Part shown: positions 17,254 to 26,706 of the stretch, piece after piece
Position numbering within the stretch: the first letter of the stretch is position 1
Layout of the letters: each line of letters begins with the position of its first letter
Origin: Victivallales bacterium
Lineage (GTDB): Bacteria; Verrucomicrobiota; Lentisphaeria; Oligosphaerales; Oligosphaeraceae
Assembly (NCBI GenBank): GCA_017535315.1
Contig: JAFXUD010000041.1
Coordinates: 1 to 64,000, forward strand
Direction of reading: 5' to 3'
Length of the DNA stretch: 64,000 nt
Translations under genes and position numbers: made by a program
The notes under the pieces: generated by a model
Seen by the model: the letters and a program-made list of their open reading frames with translations, nothing else
Databases searched by the model: none
Told to the model about the DNA's origin: nothing

Positions 17254-17448
17254 ATGGCCGTTCAACAAAGTAAAGTCAGCAAGAGCAAAGTCCGCATTCG
17301 CAAGGCCGCCAACCGTTACGAAGGCGTCCAGGCCTCCACCTGCACGCAGTGTGGCGCCCCCTGCCTTCCTCATCGTGTCTGCAAAGCCTGCGGATACTAT
17401 GGTGGCAAGCAGGTTCTCACCATCAAAGAGAAGAAAGAACAGGCGTAA
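17254..17448 (+). CDS. rpmF: 50S ribosomal protein L32
   Basis: This 64-aa ribosomal protein begins MAVQQSKVSKSKVRIRKA, the usual basic start of L32. It carries a Cys4 zinc ribbon: C30-x2-C33 and C43-x2-C46, ending in HRVCKACGYYGGKQV. The position between yceD and plsX is the standard bacterial arrangement, which supports the call further. GGAG lies 10 bp upstream of the ATG. A 187-bp gap with a hairpin separates it from plsX, longer than usual. Confidence 0.96.
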   Translation: MAVQQSKVSKSKVRIRKAANRYEGVQASTCTQCGAPCLPHRVCKACGYYGGKQVLTIKEKKEQA

Positions 17449-17503
17449 TCGCCCTCTACGTTTGCCGTGCGTGGCCCATAGAGCTGGCATGGCAGATGTT
17501 GAA

Positions 17504-17548
17504 GCATTGCAAAGGACGGGGGGCATCACCCCACGTCCCCTGCAATGC
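17504..17548 (+). other. long imperfect hairpin between rpmF and plsX
   Basis: GCATTGC (17504-17510) pairs with GCAATGC (17542-17548). Inside, GGACG...CGTCC and GGGG...CCCC also pair around a short loop, giving a long rod. GTTTTGAG follows, so it could be a weak terminator or attenuator that lowers plsX-fabD expression relative to the ribosomal genes. That role is an inference. Confidence 0.5.
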
Positions 17549-17635
17549 GTTTTGAGTAGTGCATAAGTAGCCGCCTGTCCTTTTCCGCGCTTGTCGCACG
17601 GCGCGGGGGAAAACAATAGCTGTCGAGGAGTGTGA

Positions 17636-18664
17636 ATGGGTGCTGCTGGAATCAAAATAGCCGTGGACATTATGGGCGGCGACAATGCACCGACCTCCAT
17701 AATGGATGGTGTTGGCGAAGTTCTCCAGATGTACGGGGACAAGTATTACCTGTTACTGGTGGGCAAGGAGGCCTTGATTAAGGCAGAGCTTGAGCGTATT
17801 GGCTTTGCCGGTGACAGTCGTGTTGAAATCGTCAATGCGACTCAGGTTGTGGAGATGGGCGAGCACCCCGCCCAAGCTTACCGCAACAAGCGTGATTCCT
17901 CCATTTCCGTGTGTATGGAACTGGTGAGGAAAAAACTTGCGGAGGGGGTATTCAGCGCAGGTAGCACTGGTGCGGCGGTTACCTCCGCTTATTTCAAATG
18001 GCGTATGCTTCCAGGGATTGAACGTCCAGGCATCGCCACGTTGTTTCCCACTGAAAAAAAGCCGTTTTTACTGTTGGATTCGGGGGCGAATGTAGATTGC
18101 ACCCCTGTAAATCTTCTACATTATGCCTTGATGGGCAGTATTTACATGAACAATGCCCAGAAGCGCAAGAATCCGCGGGTGGGATTGCTGTGCAACGGGA
18201 CGGAAGAGGGCAAGGGCTGCAAGCTTGTGCAGGATGCCTACCAGCTTCTGGCACGCACGCAGGGCATCAATTTCATAGGCAATGTGGAAGGCCACGGACT
18301 GTTTTCTGGAGACGTGGATGTCGTTGTCTGCGATGGATTTGTCGGCAATGTCCTGCTTAAGAGCTGTGAACAGTTGGCCGTGGCCATGGGGCACATTGTC
18401 AAACGCGCCATCATGAGCAAGCTGCTTTGGAAGGTTGGCGCGCTTATGGCAAAAGGCGCCTTTGAGGATTTGAAGAAAGAGACCGATTACGCGGAGGTAG
18501 GCGGCGCGCCTCTTCTGGGTGTCTCTGGTGTCTGCATCATCGGGCACGGTATCTCCAATGCAAAGGCCGTGAGAAACGGCATACGCCAGGCTGGCGAAAT
18601 CATCAAGCAGCGTGTGAATGAGACCATTGCGGAGAAAGTTCGCGCACTCGAATTGAGCCATTAG
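17636..18664 (+). CDS. plsX: phosphate acyltransferase PlsX
   Basis: This 342-aa enzyme turns acyl-ACP into acyl-phosphate, the donor for PlsY in phospholipid synthesis. The start IKIAVDIMGGDNAPTSIMDG is the family signature, and ASVRKKLAEGVFSAGSTGAAV-like sequence (LVRKKLAEGVFSAGSTGAAV) and GNVEGHGLFSGDVDVVVCDG follow in the expected order. Length is typical. GAGGAG precedes ATG 17636. It lies between rpmF and fabD, the conserved yceD-rpmF-plsX-fabD order that couples ribosome and membrane synthesis. Confidence 0.96.
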   Translation: MGAAGIKIAVDIMGGDNAPTSIMDGVGEVLQMYGDKYYLLLVGKEALIKAELERIGFAGDSRVEIVNATQVVEMGEHPAQAYRNKRDSSISVCMELVRKKLAEGVFSAGSTGAAVTSAYFKWRMLPGIERPGIATLFPTEKKPFLLLDSGANVDCTPVNLLHYALMGSIYMNNAQKRKNPRVGLLCNGTEEGKGCKLVQDAYQLLARTQGINFIGNVEGHGLFSGDVDVVVCDGFVGNVLLKSCEQLAVAMGHIVKRAIMSKLLWKVGALMAKGAFEDLKKETDYAEVGGAPLLGVSGVCIIGHGISNAKAVRNGIRQAGEIIKQRVNETIAEKVRALELSH

Positions 18665-18747
18665 CGCTTGTCCTGGAAACAGTAGAGAAGATGCTTTCCT
18701 GGCAGTCTCTCCTTTCATGATCCCTCTGGCAAATGGAGTTTTTTTAG

Positions 18748-19635
18748 ATGGAACGATACGGATTCATATTTGCTGGGCAGGGAGCCCAGTATGCGGGCAT
18801 GGGGGCACGTGTGGCGGAGAACTCGCCTGCGGCAGCCACTGTTTTCAAGAAGGCCGATGAGGTTTTGGGATTCTCGATTTCCGATCTCTGCTTCAAGGGG
18901 ACGCTGGCGGATTTGACTCCGTGCGCGATGTGCCAGCCAGCCATTTACACGGTTTCCATGGCGTTTTATGAGGCCTATCGGGTGGAGCATCCTGATGTGA
19001 AGCCAGTGGTTTGCGGCGGTCTCAGCCTGGGGGAATATGCGGCGGCCTGCGTTGCTGGCGTGTTTGACTTTGAAACAGGTTTGAAGCTGGTGGCGGAACG
19101 CGGGCGTTTGATGGACAAATGCTGCCAGAATTATCCTGGCGGCATGGCCGCTGTCATCGGGGCGGACAGCAAGGATATCGAGGCCGTCTGCCAGGCGGCT
19201 GGCGTGGATGTGGCAAATTACAATTGTCCTGGTCAGATTGTCATCAGCGGTGAGAAGACGAAACTGGAAACAGCCTCGACCGCATTGTCGCCGCTTGCGA
19301 AGCGCGTGATTCCATTGACGGTCGCGGGGGCCTACCATTCACGGCTGATGAATGAGGCGGCAAATGAGTTTGGCAGGATTTTGGATGCCATAGGGATGTC
19401 GGCACCCCGTTGTGGTTTCGTGCAGAATGTCACGGGCGGGACGGTTGATTCGCCTGACGAAATCCGTTCCAATCTGAAGGCGCAGGTGGCTTCCAGTGTG
19501 CGCTGGGAGCAATGCGCTCGCACGATGATGGAATCGTGTACCCGTTTCCTGGAGTTTGGGCCAGGTAGCGTTTTGAGTGGTTTTGCGAAGCGCATCAGCC
19601 GCGATTTTCCCGCTGAACCCGCCATCGTGGAATAG
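18748..19635 (+). CDS. fabD: malonyl-CoA:ACP transacylase
   Basis: This 295-aa enzyme loads malonyl groups on acyl carrier protein for fatty acid synthesis. The nucleophile elbow is GLSLGE with Ser93, the substrate-binding Arg lies in ERGRLMD (R118), and the catalytic His is H197 in AGAYHS. It starts with FIFAGQGAQYAGMG, the usual oxyanion-hole segment. GGAG sits upstream of ATG 18748. It closes the lipid cluster; no fabG/acpP/fabF follows in this window, where many bacteria continue the fab operon. The next gene is an unrelated secreted protein 23 bp later. Confidence 0.95.
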   Translation: MERYGFIFAGQGAQYAGMGARVAENSPAAATVFKKADEVLGFSISDLCFKGTLADLTPCAMCQPAIYTVSMAFYEAYRVEHPDVKPVVCGGLSLGEYAAACVAGVFDFETGLKLVAERGRLMDKCCQNYPGGMAAVIGADSKDIEAVCQAAGVDVANYNCPGQIVISGEKTKLETASTALSPLAKRVIPLTVAGAYHSRLMNEAANEFGRILDAIGMSAPRCGFVQNVTGGTVDSPDEIRSNLKAQVASSVRWEQCARTMMESCTRFLEFGPGSVLSGFAKRISRDFPAEPAIVE

Positions 19636-19658
19636 TCTGAATAATCAAGGGGTGGACT

Positions 19659-22600
19659 ATGAAAAAGAGTTTGTTTTGGCTTTTTGTGGTGTGCGTCGCT
19701 GCCGTCGGGCAGGATTTTGCCTTTAAGAAAGGGCTTCCTGGTTGGACGGCGCGGAATGACTACAAGGCACGCATTTTCGAGGACACAGTCGAAAAACTCT
19801 CGGACTACTGCTCCGTGCGTCTGGAAGGACCTGCAAGGCTCGAACAGATGATTGAAATCGATGAGGATGGCGATTACGAACTCAGTTTCTATATCAAGGG
19901 CAAGGATATTGGCGACGGAAAAGGGCAGGGCGCGCGATTCGTCCTCCATGGAGACAAAGCCTGGCAACGTGTGGTCGCCAACCAGGCGGGCGCCCAGGAA
20001 ACAGGCACTTTCGACTGGAAGCGCGGCACTGGCCGCTTCAATGCAAAACGTCTGAGAAGCAGGAAGATCAACCTGGAACTCACGTTGCTGTGCCCAGGCA
20101 CCGTCTGGTTCGACAATATCACCATCCGCAAACTGCCTTCGGATGCCAAGGCAACCTTCAGGCAGGCTCTTGACCAGCAGATCACGAAGGCCCTCTTCTA
20201 CCCCGATGGAATCACTGGCTTCTTCGAGCCAGGCGAGGCTGTCTCGATGCACCTGGACCTGGAGGGGCAGGGGAGGGCGACCTACACCGTGAACGTGAAA
20301 AAATGCAATGTTCTAGACAATTCAGATTCAGATGCCTCCATCCTGAAGGAGCCCATCACGGGAGAGTTTGAGCTGCCAGGCACCGCCAACATCCAGCTCC
20401 CTGGGCAGGAGTCGGGCTACTATGTCGCGGAGGCCTCCATTCAGGTGAACGGACGAGAATCCTATTATATCCAGAGTGCCTTCGCCGTGACTCCGCAGTT
20501 TGACAAGCGCGACGAGTTCTTCCAGTTCGGGTATGGTGTCTTTCAAGACATGTTCGACAACTACAAACGTGTTGGGGGTGGCGCCATCAGCATGAAGATC
20601 TTTATGAACTTCCTTGACACGAAAGGTGCCGAGTCCGAGGCCGAGAGAAATTACAACCACTATAAGCCGCTAATTGAAGGCAACGATTATAAGCTCTCCT
20701 TCTGCATGGGAGCCAGCATACGGCGGGATAGCATTTCCGCTGAGGATTTTGCCAACGGCCTGCCCTTGCTGAAGGAAGAGAACCTGCGCAGACGCCGCGA
20801 GCTGGCGCAGAGGCTCGCCACCATGACCAAGGGGCGCGTCCACGAGTGGAGCGTACAGTCCGAGGTACCTTCCAATGCCACAATGGACAAGTACGCTGGC
20901 ACCTGGACCGAGGCGATGTTCAACCAGATGGTGATTGGGCGTGTGGTGAACCGCGCCGTGAAGCAGATTGACCCAACCATCGAATTCTGGTGCGGTGGCA
21001 ACAACGTCCAAAACCGAATCGCCCCCATCGAAACGATTCTCTTCAAGGATTTGATAAAAGATTTCGACGGCTATGCGATTGATGCCTACACGGGCAACTG
21101 GAACATGCTGCTGGGAAGCTACATGCTCCCAGAGACCAGCTTGGCCTCCTTCTATCAGGAGGCTTCGGACCTGGCGGCCAGCCTCGGCAAAAGCCCTGTC
21201 ATCAAGAACGAGGAGACGGGGTATGCTATCAATTTCGGCGCCGCATACGACAAAGGACTGGCGGTCGAGCAGGCCTGCTTGACTGCACGCACCATCATCA
21301 TCACGAAGGCAGGGCCTGTGCGCTCCTTCGAATTGCACTGCCCCACGCGCAGAACCGCATACGGCCCCAACGACGACGGCGAGATGTGCATGAGCACCAT
21401 CTGGAAGCCCATCAAGGTCGGGGCCCAATATAGGGACGTTCCACTGCCAGGCGGCGCCATGTATGCGACGATTGCCCATCAGCTTTCCTTCGCTTCTTTC
21501 CTGAAGGAGCTGGCAGTCGATAATTGCCATGTCTGCCTTTTCCGCAAGGAGGACGGCTCTACGCTGGCGACTGTCTGGACCACCGACGCTCCTGTCGAGA
21601 TTGGCCTTTCACTGGGGGAGGATGCCCTGCTGACCAGCATGGTCGGCTTCGAGACATCGTTGCAAAAGGGGAGTACCAAGCTTCGCGTCACCCAGGCTCC
21701 GCTCTATCTGACGATTCGCGGTAATGCGGATGCATTGGCTGCCAACCTGGAGAGGGCCCTAACGGCGGCCTTGCCGCAGTTGCGCGTGGCGGCCACGCTG
21801 GAGGACGAGGGGCACGTCAAGCTTTTCGCCACCAACTTGACGGGCAAGACCCTGGAGGGCGAAATCCAACTGGAGGGCGGCAAGTCGGAGAAGGTGAAGT
21901 TTCTGCCTGGCAAGGTCAACAAAGTCGTTGTCCCGCTTGCCAAGAGCATTCAGGTCGTTTGCAGTGGCATGACCTATCCCGTTGTCCCGCAGGGGAGCAC
22001 CATCCACGTGCAACGCGTGAAATCGAAGCCTGTGCTGGACGGCACGGGGGCCTGGCTGGCAGGGTTGCCGCGCGGCGAGCTCCGCTATCCCGATGACATC
22101 TACCCGAAGGAGGCCCTGCACCCCGAACGCTGCTACTTCAAGACCTCCTTCAACCCCAATGGCCACAACTTCGCCGTTGATTACTGGCTGGGCTATGACG
22201 ACGAATACTTCTACCTGGCGGCTAAGGCGGATGATCCCCACCATGTCCAGACCGCCTTCGGCAACTACATCTGGCGTGGCGACAGCCTCCAGTGGGCCTT
22301 CGCCACCACCGACACCATCCCCAAGGCGGTGCTGCCCAAGGGCTCGAACGACAAGAGCGGCGTTACCCTCTTCAACTACGGGCTGGCCTTGACGAAGGAC
22401 GGCGTGGAGTGTTACCGTTTTCTCGGTGCGGCTGGCCCCAGGCACTTTCCATGCAAGGTGACGCGCACAGGTGACGAGACCTTCTACGAGGTCGCCATTC
22501 CCTGGAAGGAGCTGGAGTATTCGCCTGCCAGCGGCAAGCGCATCGCCTTCAGTTTCATCGTCTTTGACCGCAACTCCGAGGCGGAGGTCTCCGCACCCTA

Positions 22601-22676
22601 CCACATTGGCCTGACGCGCGGCATCGCGGGCGGGGCGGATGCAAGCCTCTACAAAGTCATTGTCTTCGAGGATTAA
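19659..22676 (+). CDS. large secreted glycoside-hydrolase-like protein with CBM-type domains
   Basis: This 1005-aa protein starts with a Sec signal peptide (LFWLFVVCVAAVG), so it is exported. From about 18-165 it looks like a CBM4/9-type beta-sandwich, followed by a second sandwich to about 285. The region around 290-650 is TIM-barrel-like. Candidate catalytic acids are E402 (VQSEVP) and E518/E519 (IKNEETG), spaced as in clan GH-A/GH39-like retaining glycosidases. About 790-1005 resembles the CBM9-like domain seen in secreted glycosidases (YWLGYDDEYFYLAAKADD). The exact family is not assignable by eye. It is 23 bp after fabD and 5 bp before the DtxR-like gene, so it may be co-transcribed with that regulator. 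Confidence 0.65.
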   Translation: MKKSLFWLFVVCVAAVGQDFAFKKGLPGWTARNDYKARIFEDTVEKLSDYCSVRLEGPARLEQMIEIDEDGDYELSFYIKGKDIGDGKGQGARFVLHGDKAWQRVVANQAGAQETGTFDWKRGTGRFNAKRLRSRKINLELTLLCPGTVWFDNITIRKLPSDAKATFRQALDQQITKALFYPDGITGFFEPGEAVSMHLDLEGQGRATYTVNVKKCNVLDNSDSDASILKEPITGEFELPGTANIQLPGQESGYYVAEASIQVNGRESYYIQSAFAVTPQFDKRDEFFQFGYGVFQDMFDNYKRVGGGAISMKIFMNFLDTKGAESEAERNYNHYKPLIEGNDYKLSFCMGASIRRDSISAEDFANGLPLLKEENLRRRRELAQRLATMTKGRVHEWSVQSEVPSNATMDKYAGTWTEAMFNQMVIGRVVNRAVKQIDPTIEFWCGGNNVQNRIAPIETILFKDLIKDFDGYAIDAYTGNWNMLLGSYMLPETSLASFYQEASDLAASLGKSPVIKNEETGYAINFGAAYDKGLAVEQACLTARTIIITKAGPVRSFELHCPTRRTAYGPNDDGEMCMSTIWKPIKVGAQYRDVPLPGGAMYATIAHQLSFASFLKELAVDNCHVCLFRKEDGSTLATVWTTDAPVEIGLSLGEDALLTSMVGFETSLQKGSTKLRVTQAPLYLTIRGNADALAANLERALTAALPQLRVAATLEDEGHVKLFATNLTGKTLEGEIQLEGGKSEKVKFLPGKVNKVVVPLAKSIQVVCSGMTYPVVPQGSTIHVQRVKSKPVLDGTGAWLAGLPRGELRYPDDIYPKEALHPERCYFKTSFNPNGHNFAVDYWLGYDDEYFYLAAKADDPHHVQTAFGNYIWRGDSLQWAFATTDTIPKAVLPKGSNDKSGVTLFNYGLALTKDGVECYRFLGAAGPRHFPCKVTRTGDETFYEVAIPWKELEYSPASGKRIAFSFIVFDRNSEAEVSAPYHIGLTRGIAGGADASLYKVIVFED

Positions 22677-22681
22677 CGAAT

Positions 22682-23386
22682 ATGAACGCCAGAACAAGCA
22701 AGAACGCGATGAATCTGTCGGAGAGCCTGGAGGATTACCTGGAGGCCATCGCAGAGCTGATTGCCATTGAAGGCCACGCGCACACGAAGGCCATTGCGGA
22801 GAAGCTCAACGTCAAGATGCCTTCCGTGACGGGTGCGATTCGCCAGTTGAAGGCACTGAACTACATCATCTACAACAGCCATTGCCCCGTGATGCTGACT
22901 GAAGAGGGGAAGGCCATCGCCGAGGACGTGATTCACCGTCACAAGGTGCTGAAGGAGTTCTTCGCGAGGGTGCTGGGGCTCCCTGTTGCCAAGGCCTCCG
23001 ATGCGGCCTGCCACATCGAGCATGTCGTCGATGCGGATGCCATCCGCCGCTTTGTGATTTTCTCGGAGGCGATTGAGCATCGCAGTGATGCGGAGAAGCT
23101 GCGCACCTATCTCTCTGAGGCGATGTCGAACCTAGAGGCACAGGACGGGGCTACGCTGTCCGTCCTTTCCGAGTTCAAGGTGGGCGACACCGTGAAGGTG
23201 CAGCGCTTCGGACGCAATCTGACCGATATGACAAAAATCGCCATCTCCATTGGAGACCTACTCACCATCGAAGGTGTCTCACTGGACAAGACCTCCCTGC
23301 GACTTTCCAGGGAAGGTGTCCCGTTGGAACTCCCCATCAGCATTGCTGAAAACATCTGGGTGGTGCCCGTGACAGACACTATTTAA
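22682..23386 (+). CDS. DtxR/MntR-family metal-dependent regulator
   Basis: This 234-aa protein has the DtxR architecture. An N-terminal winged helix starts NLSESLEDYLEAIAELI, with HTKAIAEKLNVKMPSVTGAI as its HTH. The metal-binding dimerisation region includes EDVIHRHKVLKEFFARVLGL and AACHIEHVVD. A C-terminal FeoA/SH3-like domain is near 160-230 (FKVGDTVKVQRFG). Members repress iron or manganese uptake genes when loaded with Fe2+ or Mn2+. No transporter gene is adjacent, so the regulon lies elsewhere. It converges with the next gene: their stop codons are only 12 bp apart, with no obvious terminator between them. Confidence 0.88.
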   Translation: MNARTSKNAMNLSESLEDYLEAIAELIAIEGHAHTKAIAEKLNVKMPSVTGAIRQLKALNYIIYNSHCPVMLTEEGKAIAEDVIHRHKVLKEFFARVLGLPVAKASDAACHIEHVVDADAIRRFVIFSEAIEHRSDAEKLRTYLSEAMSNLEAQDGATLSVLSEFKVGDTVKVQRFGRNLTDMTKIAISIGDLLTIEGVSLDKTSLRLSREGVPLELPISIAENIWVVPVTDTI

Positions 23387-23398
23387 GGCTGGCAGAAT

Positions 23399-25339
23399 TT
23401 AGTGCCTAATACCAGCAGGAAGGGCAAAGCGCGGCATTTCGAAATGCTCTGGTCCGTTTGCCCGATGCGCCTCGCCATTCTGCACTTTGATGGGTTCTGG
23501 AAGCTTGAAAACGCATCGCCCCAGGGGTTCTTGGAGTTCGCTCATGCCGTCGCAGTCGATGGTAATCTCGTAAATGCCGTCGGGGACATTCTCGAAAGAG
23601 GCGCGCAGGCATGCGTAATTCTGCGTATAGACAATGCTTGTTTTGTGTGTTGGAGCCTCGCTGTTTTCAGGACTTAGGAGCATCGTGAGTTGTGAATGAG
23701 GCGTAATCCAGAAGTTTTCAAGTACAAGTTTGTTGTCTGCAAAACGTTCTCGAAAGTTCAGAAAAAGTGTGTTTTTTACCGTAGGTTCTTCTATTGGTTT
23801 CCATGGGGGAAAATCAAGGTAGCGTATCTGCTCTCGGCGGAGTGAGCCGTCGCCTGCAACAGGTGGTTGGTCGAACAAAGACGGCATCTCTGTTTCAATG
23901 CCGTATTCCTTCAAGATGGTACCTGCGATATCCGAGACCTGGCAGGGAATGGAGTTGAAGAGCAGGTTGTCGTGGCGCTCGTTCCTGCGCTTGATGAACG
24001 CGATGTTGTGGATGTCGTATTTTTCCGTGTGGTCCCCTACAAGCACAATCGTCGAATTGTCATAAATGCCCAGTTTTTTCATCTGCGTGACAAGCAACTC
24101 AAAGTTTTTAAGGCTTCCACGCAACTGGCGGTACTTCATGCTGCGTTTATTCCGTTTCAGGTTTTCGTCTGTGAGGACGATTTCATGTGCCCCTTGCAGA
24201 TGCAGGTACTTGAATATGGCGTCCTTTTCTCCCAGACAGGACTCCGTTTGCAGTTTTCGATAAAAAACTTGGTCAAAGGTTTCATTGTCATTGTGCTTGA
24301 GAGGTTTCTCAAAGGTCATGAAGGGAAGGTCGTCTTTGTCACGCCACAGCGGCTTCAGGAAGATGGGCACCATTTTCTTGAGCTGGAAATGGACTATTTT
24401 GGTGAAGGAGGCCCGTCTATAGGCGACATGCGCAGGGATGGAGTTGTCGATGACCTCTGGCGAATAGCTGATGGTTGGAAGAAGAAAAGGATAGCCTTCA
24501 ACACGGAATCCCTTTCTTTTCAAGGCTTTAAAAAGAGAGGAATCCTGTGCGAAAACCCGTGTGATATAGTCGCTGTGGTTGTCATCGGCTGGGATGCGCA
24601 GTGACTTTCTGGGGAAGTTGATGCCCGTCACCATCGCGGGAACCGCATACATTGTCCAGGGGAGCGGGCTGATCATCCTGTCAAAGCAGGTGAAGTCATG
24701 CAGGGCCTCCTTAAGGTCTGGGTATTTCTCCAGGACCTCCTTGCAAATCCCCTCTCCCATGCAGTCAACCACGAGGATAATCACATTCTCCTTCCTGCCG
24801 AAGACAAATTGGTCCTTTTCACTTATGGCGTACTCCTTGAAGTTGTAATGCGGCTCCTCGAATTTTGTCACCGCCGACAGTAGAACGCAACCCTGGGTCA
24901 GAAGGATGATGCAGGAAAGCTTGACGGTGTGCCTTTCAATTTGACGATGCAGGAACCAGGCGCACATGAATGGCACCGCCCACAGCGCAAGCAGGATGAC
25001 GGCCAAAAACAGGAATTCCCAGGCAAACCAGGAGGCGGGAGTGTAATTGAGGAAGAAAGACGACCAGATATGATACTGAAGAAATAGGTCGATGCTCAAG
25101 GCCAGAAGTATGCCTGGCATATAGGAGATCGCCTTGCCATTGGCAAGGCTCAACAACGCAGCGGTGCCAATGGCCAATGCCAGGTACACGAGCCCAAAGA
25201 AGAGCAGGGTGCCTCCAAGGCCAACCGTGAATTGGTCTGGATTGTCCAAGTAGATAAGCAACCCCGACGTGCAGATGAACGAAAAGAGCGCAGTAGTGCC
25301 CCAGATGAGGCGCGAAAAGCGTTTGAAGAATGCTTTCAT
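23399..25339 (-). CDS. membrane-anchored alkaline-phosphatase-superfamily transferase/hydrolase
   Basis: This 646-aa protein has about five N-terminal membrane helices (10-155) and then a periplasmic alkaline-phosphatase-fold domain. D192 (ILVVDCMGEG) is a first metal ligand. T229 (SPLPWTMYAVPAMVTG) sits at the nucleophile position, as in phosphoethanolamine and glycerol-phosphate transferases that use Thr. LVGDHTEKYD provides the second metal motif. It is likely to add or remove a phospho-group on a surface glycan or lipid; the substrate is not identifiable. It ends a three-gene minus operon 20 bp after the methyltransferase. Confidence 0.75.
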   Translation of the reverse strand: MKAFFKRFSRLIWGTTALFSFICTSGLLIYLDNPDQFTVGLGGTLLFFGLVYLALAIGTAALLSLANGKAISYMPGILLALSIDLFLQYHIWSSFFLNYTPASWFAWEFLFLAVILLALWAVPFMCAWFLHRQIERHTVKLSCIILLTQGCVLLSAVTKFEEPHYNFKEYAISEKDQFVFGRKENVIILVVDCMGEGICKEVLEKYPDLKEALHDFTCFDRMISPLPWTMYAVPAMVTGINFPRKSLRIPADDNHSDYITRVFAQDSSLFKALKRKGFRVEGYPFLLPTISYSPEVIDNSIPAHVAYRRASFTKIVHFQLKKMVPIFLKPLWRDKDDLPFMTFEKPLKHNDNETFDQVFYRKLQTESCLGEKDAIFKYLHLQGAHEIVLTDENLKRNKRSMKYRQLRGSLKNFELLVTQMKKLGIYDNSTIVLVGDHTEKYDIHNIAFIKRRNERHDNLLFNSIPCQVSDIAGTILKEYGIETEMPSLFDQPPVAGDGSLRREQIRYLDFPPWKPIEEPTVKNTLFLNFRERFADNKLVLENFWITPHSQLTMLLSPENSEAPTHKTSIVYTQNYACLRASFENVPDGIYEITIDCDGMSELQEPLGRCVFKLPEPIKVQNGEAHRANGPEHFEMPRFALPAGIRH

Positions 25340-25359
25340 ATATATCTATCTTCGACTTA

Positions 25360-26706
25360 TTATGAAGCAAGCTCAATGAGAGAGCGTCCCGATTCGGGTA
25401 TGGGGATGACCTTGCAGAAGGCGTATTGGGTTTGAAAAGCCGCGCAGAGATTCTCCAGCGTCCAGTCCTGATAAATCTGTTCCCGTCCTCTAGTCAGTTG
25501 CTGGACTTGGATGTCGTCCAGCGGGATAAACTCGACTAGCGCACAGGGGGCCAACTTTGAAAAGAGGGCAACAATCTGTCCGATTGACCAGTTACCCGTG
25601 ATGCGAAGATGGTGAATCAGGGCCAGCCCCATTACTATGTCAGCTTTGGTGCGGCTGAAAAACGAGCTGCGCTCTTCGTTGAGAACGCCGAGGTCGGGCG
25701 ACGGATTGTTCAAATCCAGCAGCACGGGCTGCAGGTTGGTGTCAAGCCCTCTGCCTATCCGATAAAGCTCCTCCACGGCTCTGCCGTCGAAGTCCGCCGC
25801 AAGGACAAGTTCAAAGAACTCGGCGGCGATCTGGGAGAAAAGGCCGCAGTTTGCACCCAGGTCAACAGCTGAACGGCCTTTGTGTTTTTCGCAGAACTCT
25901 CTGACTGCTTGGCGTTTGAAGGCGAAGCTGGTGTCCAAGTAGCTGGTTTTGCTATAGTAGTCGGCCCATAGAGTGCATTGTTTTGGGGGCTTCAGAGAGG
26001 AAAGAAGAGTGTGGAGTTCATGTATCAAGGCGAGGAGCCTTGCCTTGGGCAGTGCTGTCTTGTGGCTTGGTTTTCTGCTCAAGGAGTAGCGCTGTTCCAT
26101 GAGCGCATGAAGGTGAATGTGGATTAGGGGATTGATTTGGAGCCAAGTATGCCAGGGAAGTAGTCGGGATGCAAAATCCAGCGGAATGCCGTCAACATTT
26201 TCGCGTAACAGCTCCAGGCAACGCAAATCCACCTTCTGCATCAGAAGCAGCGGGGCGAGAAAATGCATCACGAACTGCCGATAGGCGCGCCAGGGCGTTC
26301 CTTCCTGATATAGCTCGAAAGAGGTATGGTCGAGAAAAATGGGATGGCATCGCTGGAAGGCGACATTAAAGGCCGTTGCATCCTTTAGAATCATTCCTTT
26401 GTCCAGTGCCTCCAGCATCAGCTTCAAAGTCAGGATTCCCGCATCTCGCAGTTGGCTGAAGCACCATTCGTAAGGGTAGGAGATGTATGGGAGTCTGTTC
26501 AGGTGAAGCACGAAACCTTCGGCATTTGACGTGTGACGGCTGAAAGCAACGATTTTTCCGTCTTCCATCAGACGCTGTGCCAGACCACTTTCTGTGAACC
26601 GCTCGAAGCTGGCGGCGCCAGGCGGGAGGAGTTGTCTGAACAGCTCTCCGTCCTGCTCGAAAACATACCCCGCTGGGTCGCGGAATGATGAGGGCAGTTG
26701 GCTCAT
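25360..26706 (-). CDS. SAM-dependent methyltransferase with kinase-like N-terminal region
   Basis: This 448-aa protein has a class I methyltransferase domain at about 255-440 with SAM-binding motif I VDLGANCGLF at 281-290. The first 250 residues are related to the N-terminal part of NoeA-type proteins. They carry LKDATAFNVAF (107-117) followed by IFLDHTSFE (123-131), which resembles the catalytic-loop and metal-binding Asp pattern of protein-kinase-like folds. The ATG overlaps the stop of the upstream 52-aa gene by 4 bp (ATGA), implying translational coupling. With its neighbours it probably decorates a surface polymer. That role is an inference from context. Confidence 0.75.
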   Translation of the reverse strand: MSQLPSSFRDPAGYVFEQDGELFRQLLPPGAASFERFTESGLAQRLMEDGKIVAFSRHTSNAEGFVLHLNRLPYISYPYEWCFSQLRDAGILTLKLMLEALDKGMILKDATAFNVAFQRCHPIFLDHTSFELYQEGTPWRAYRQFVMHFLAPLLLMQKVDLRCLELLRENVDGIPLDFASRLLPWHTWLQINPLIHIHLHALMEQRYSLSRKPSHKTALPKARLLALIHELHTLLSSLKPPKQCTLWADYYSKTSYLDTSFAFKRQAVREFCEKHKGRSAVDLGANCGLFSQIAAEFFELVLAADFDGRAVEELYRIGRGLDTNLQPVLLDLNNPSPDLGVLNEERSSFFSRTKADIVMGLALIHHLRITGNWSIGQIVALFSKLAPCALVEFIPLDDIQVQQLTRGREQIYQDWTLENLCAAFQTQYAFCKVIPIPESGRSLIELAS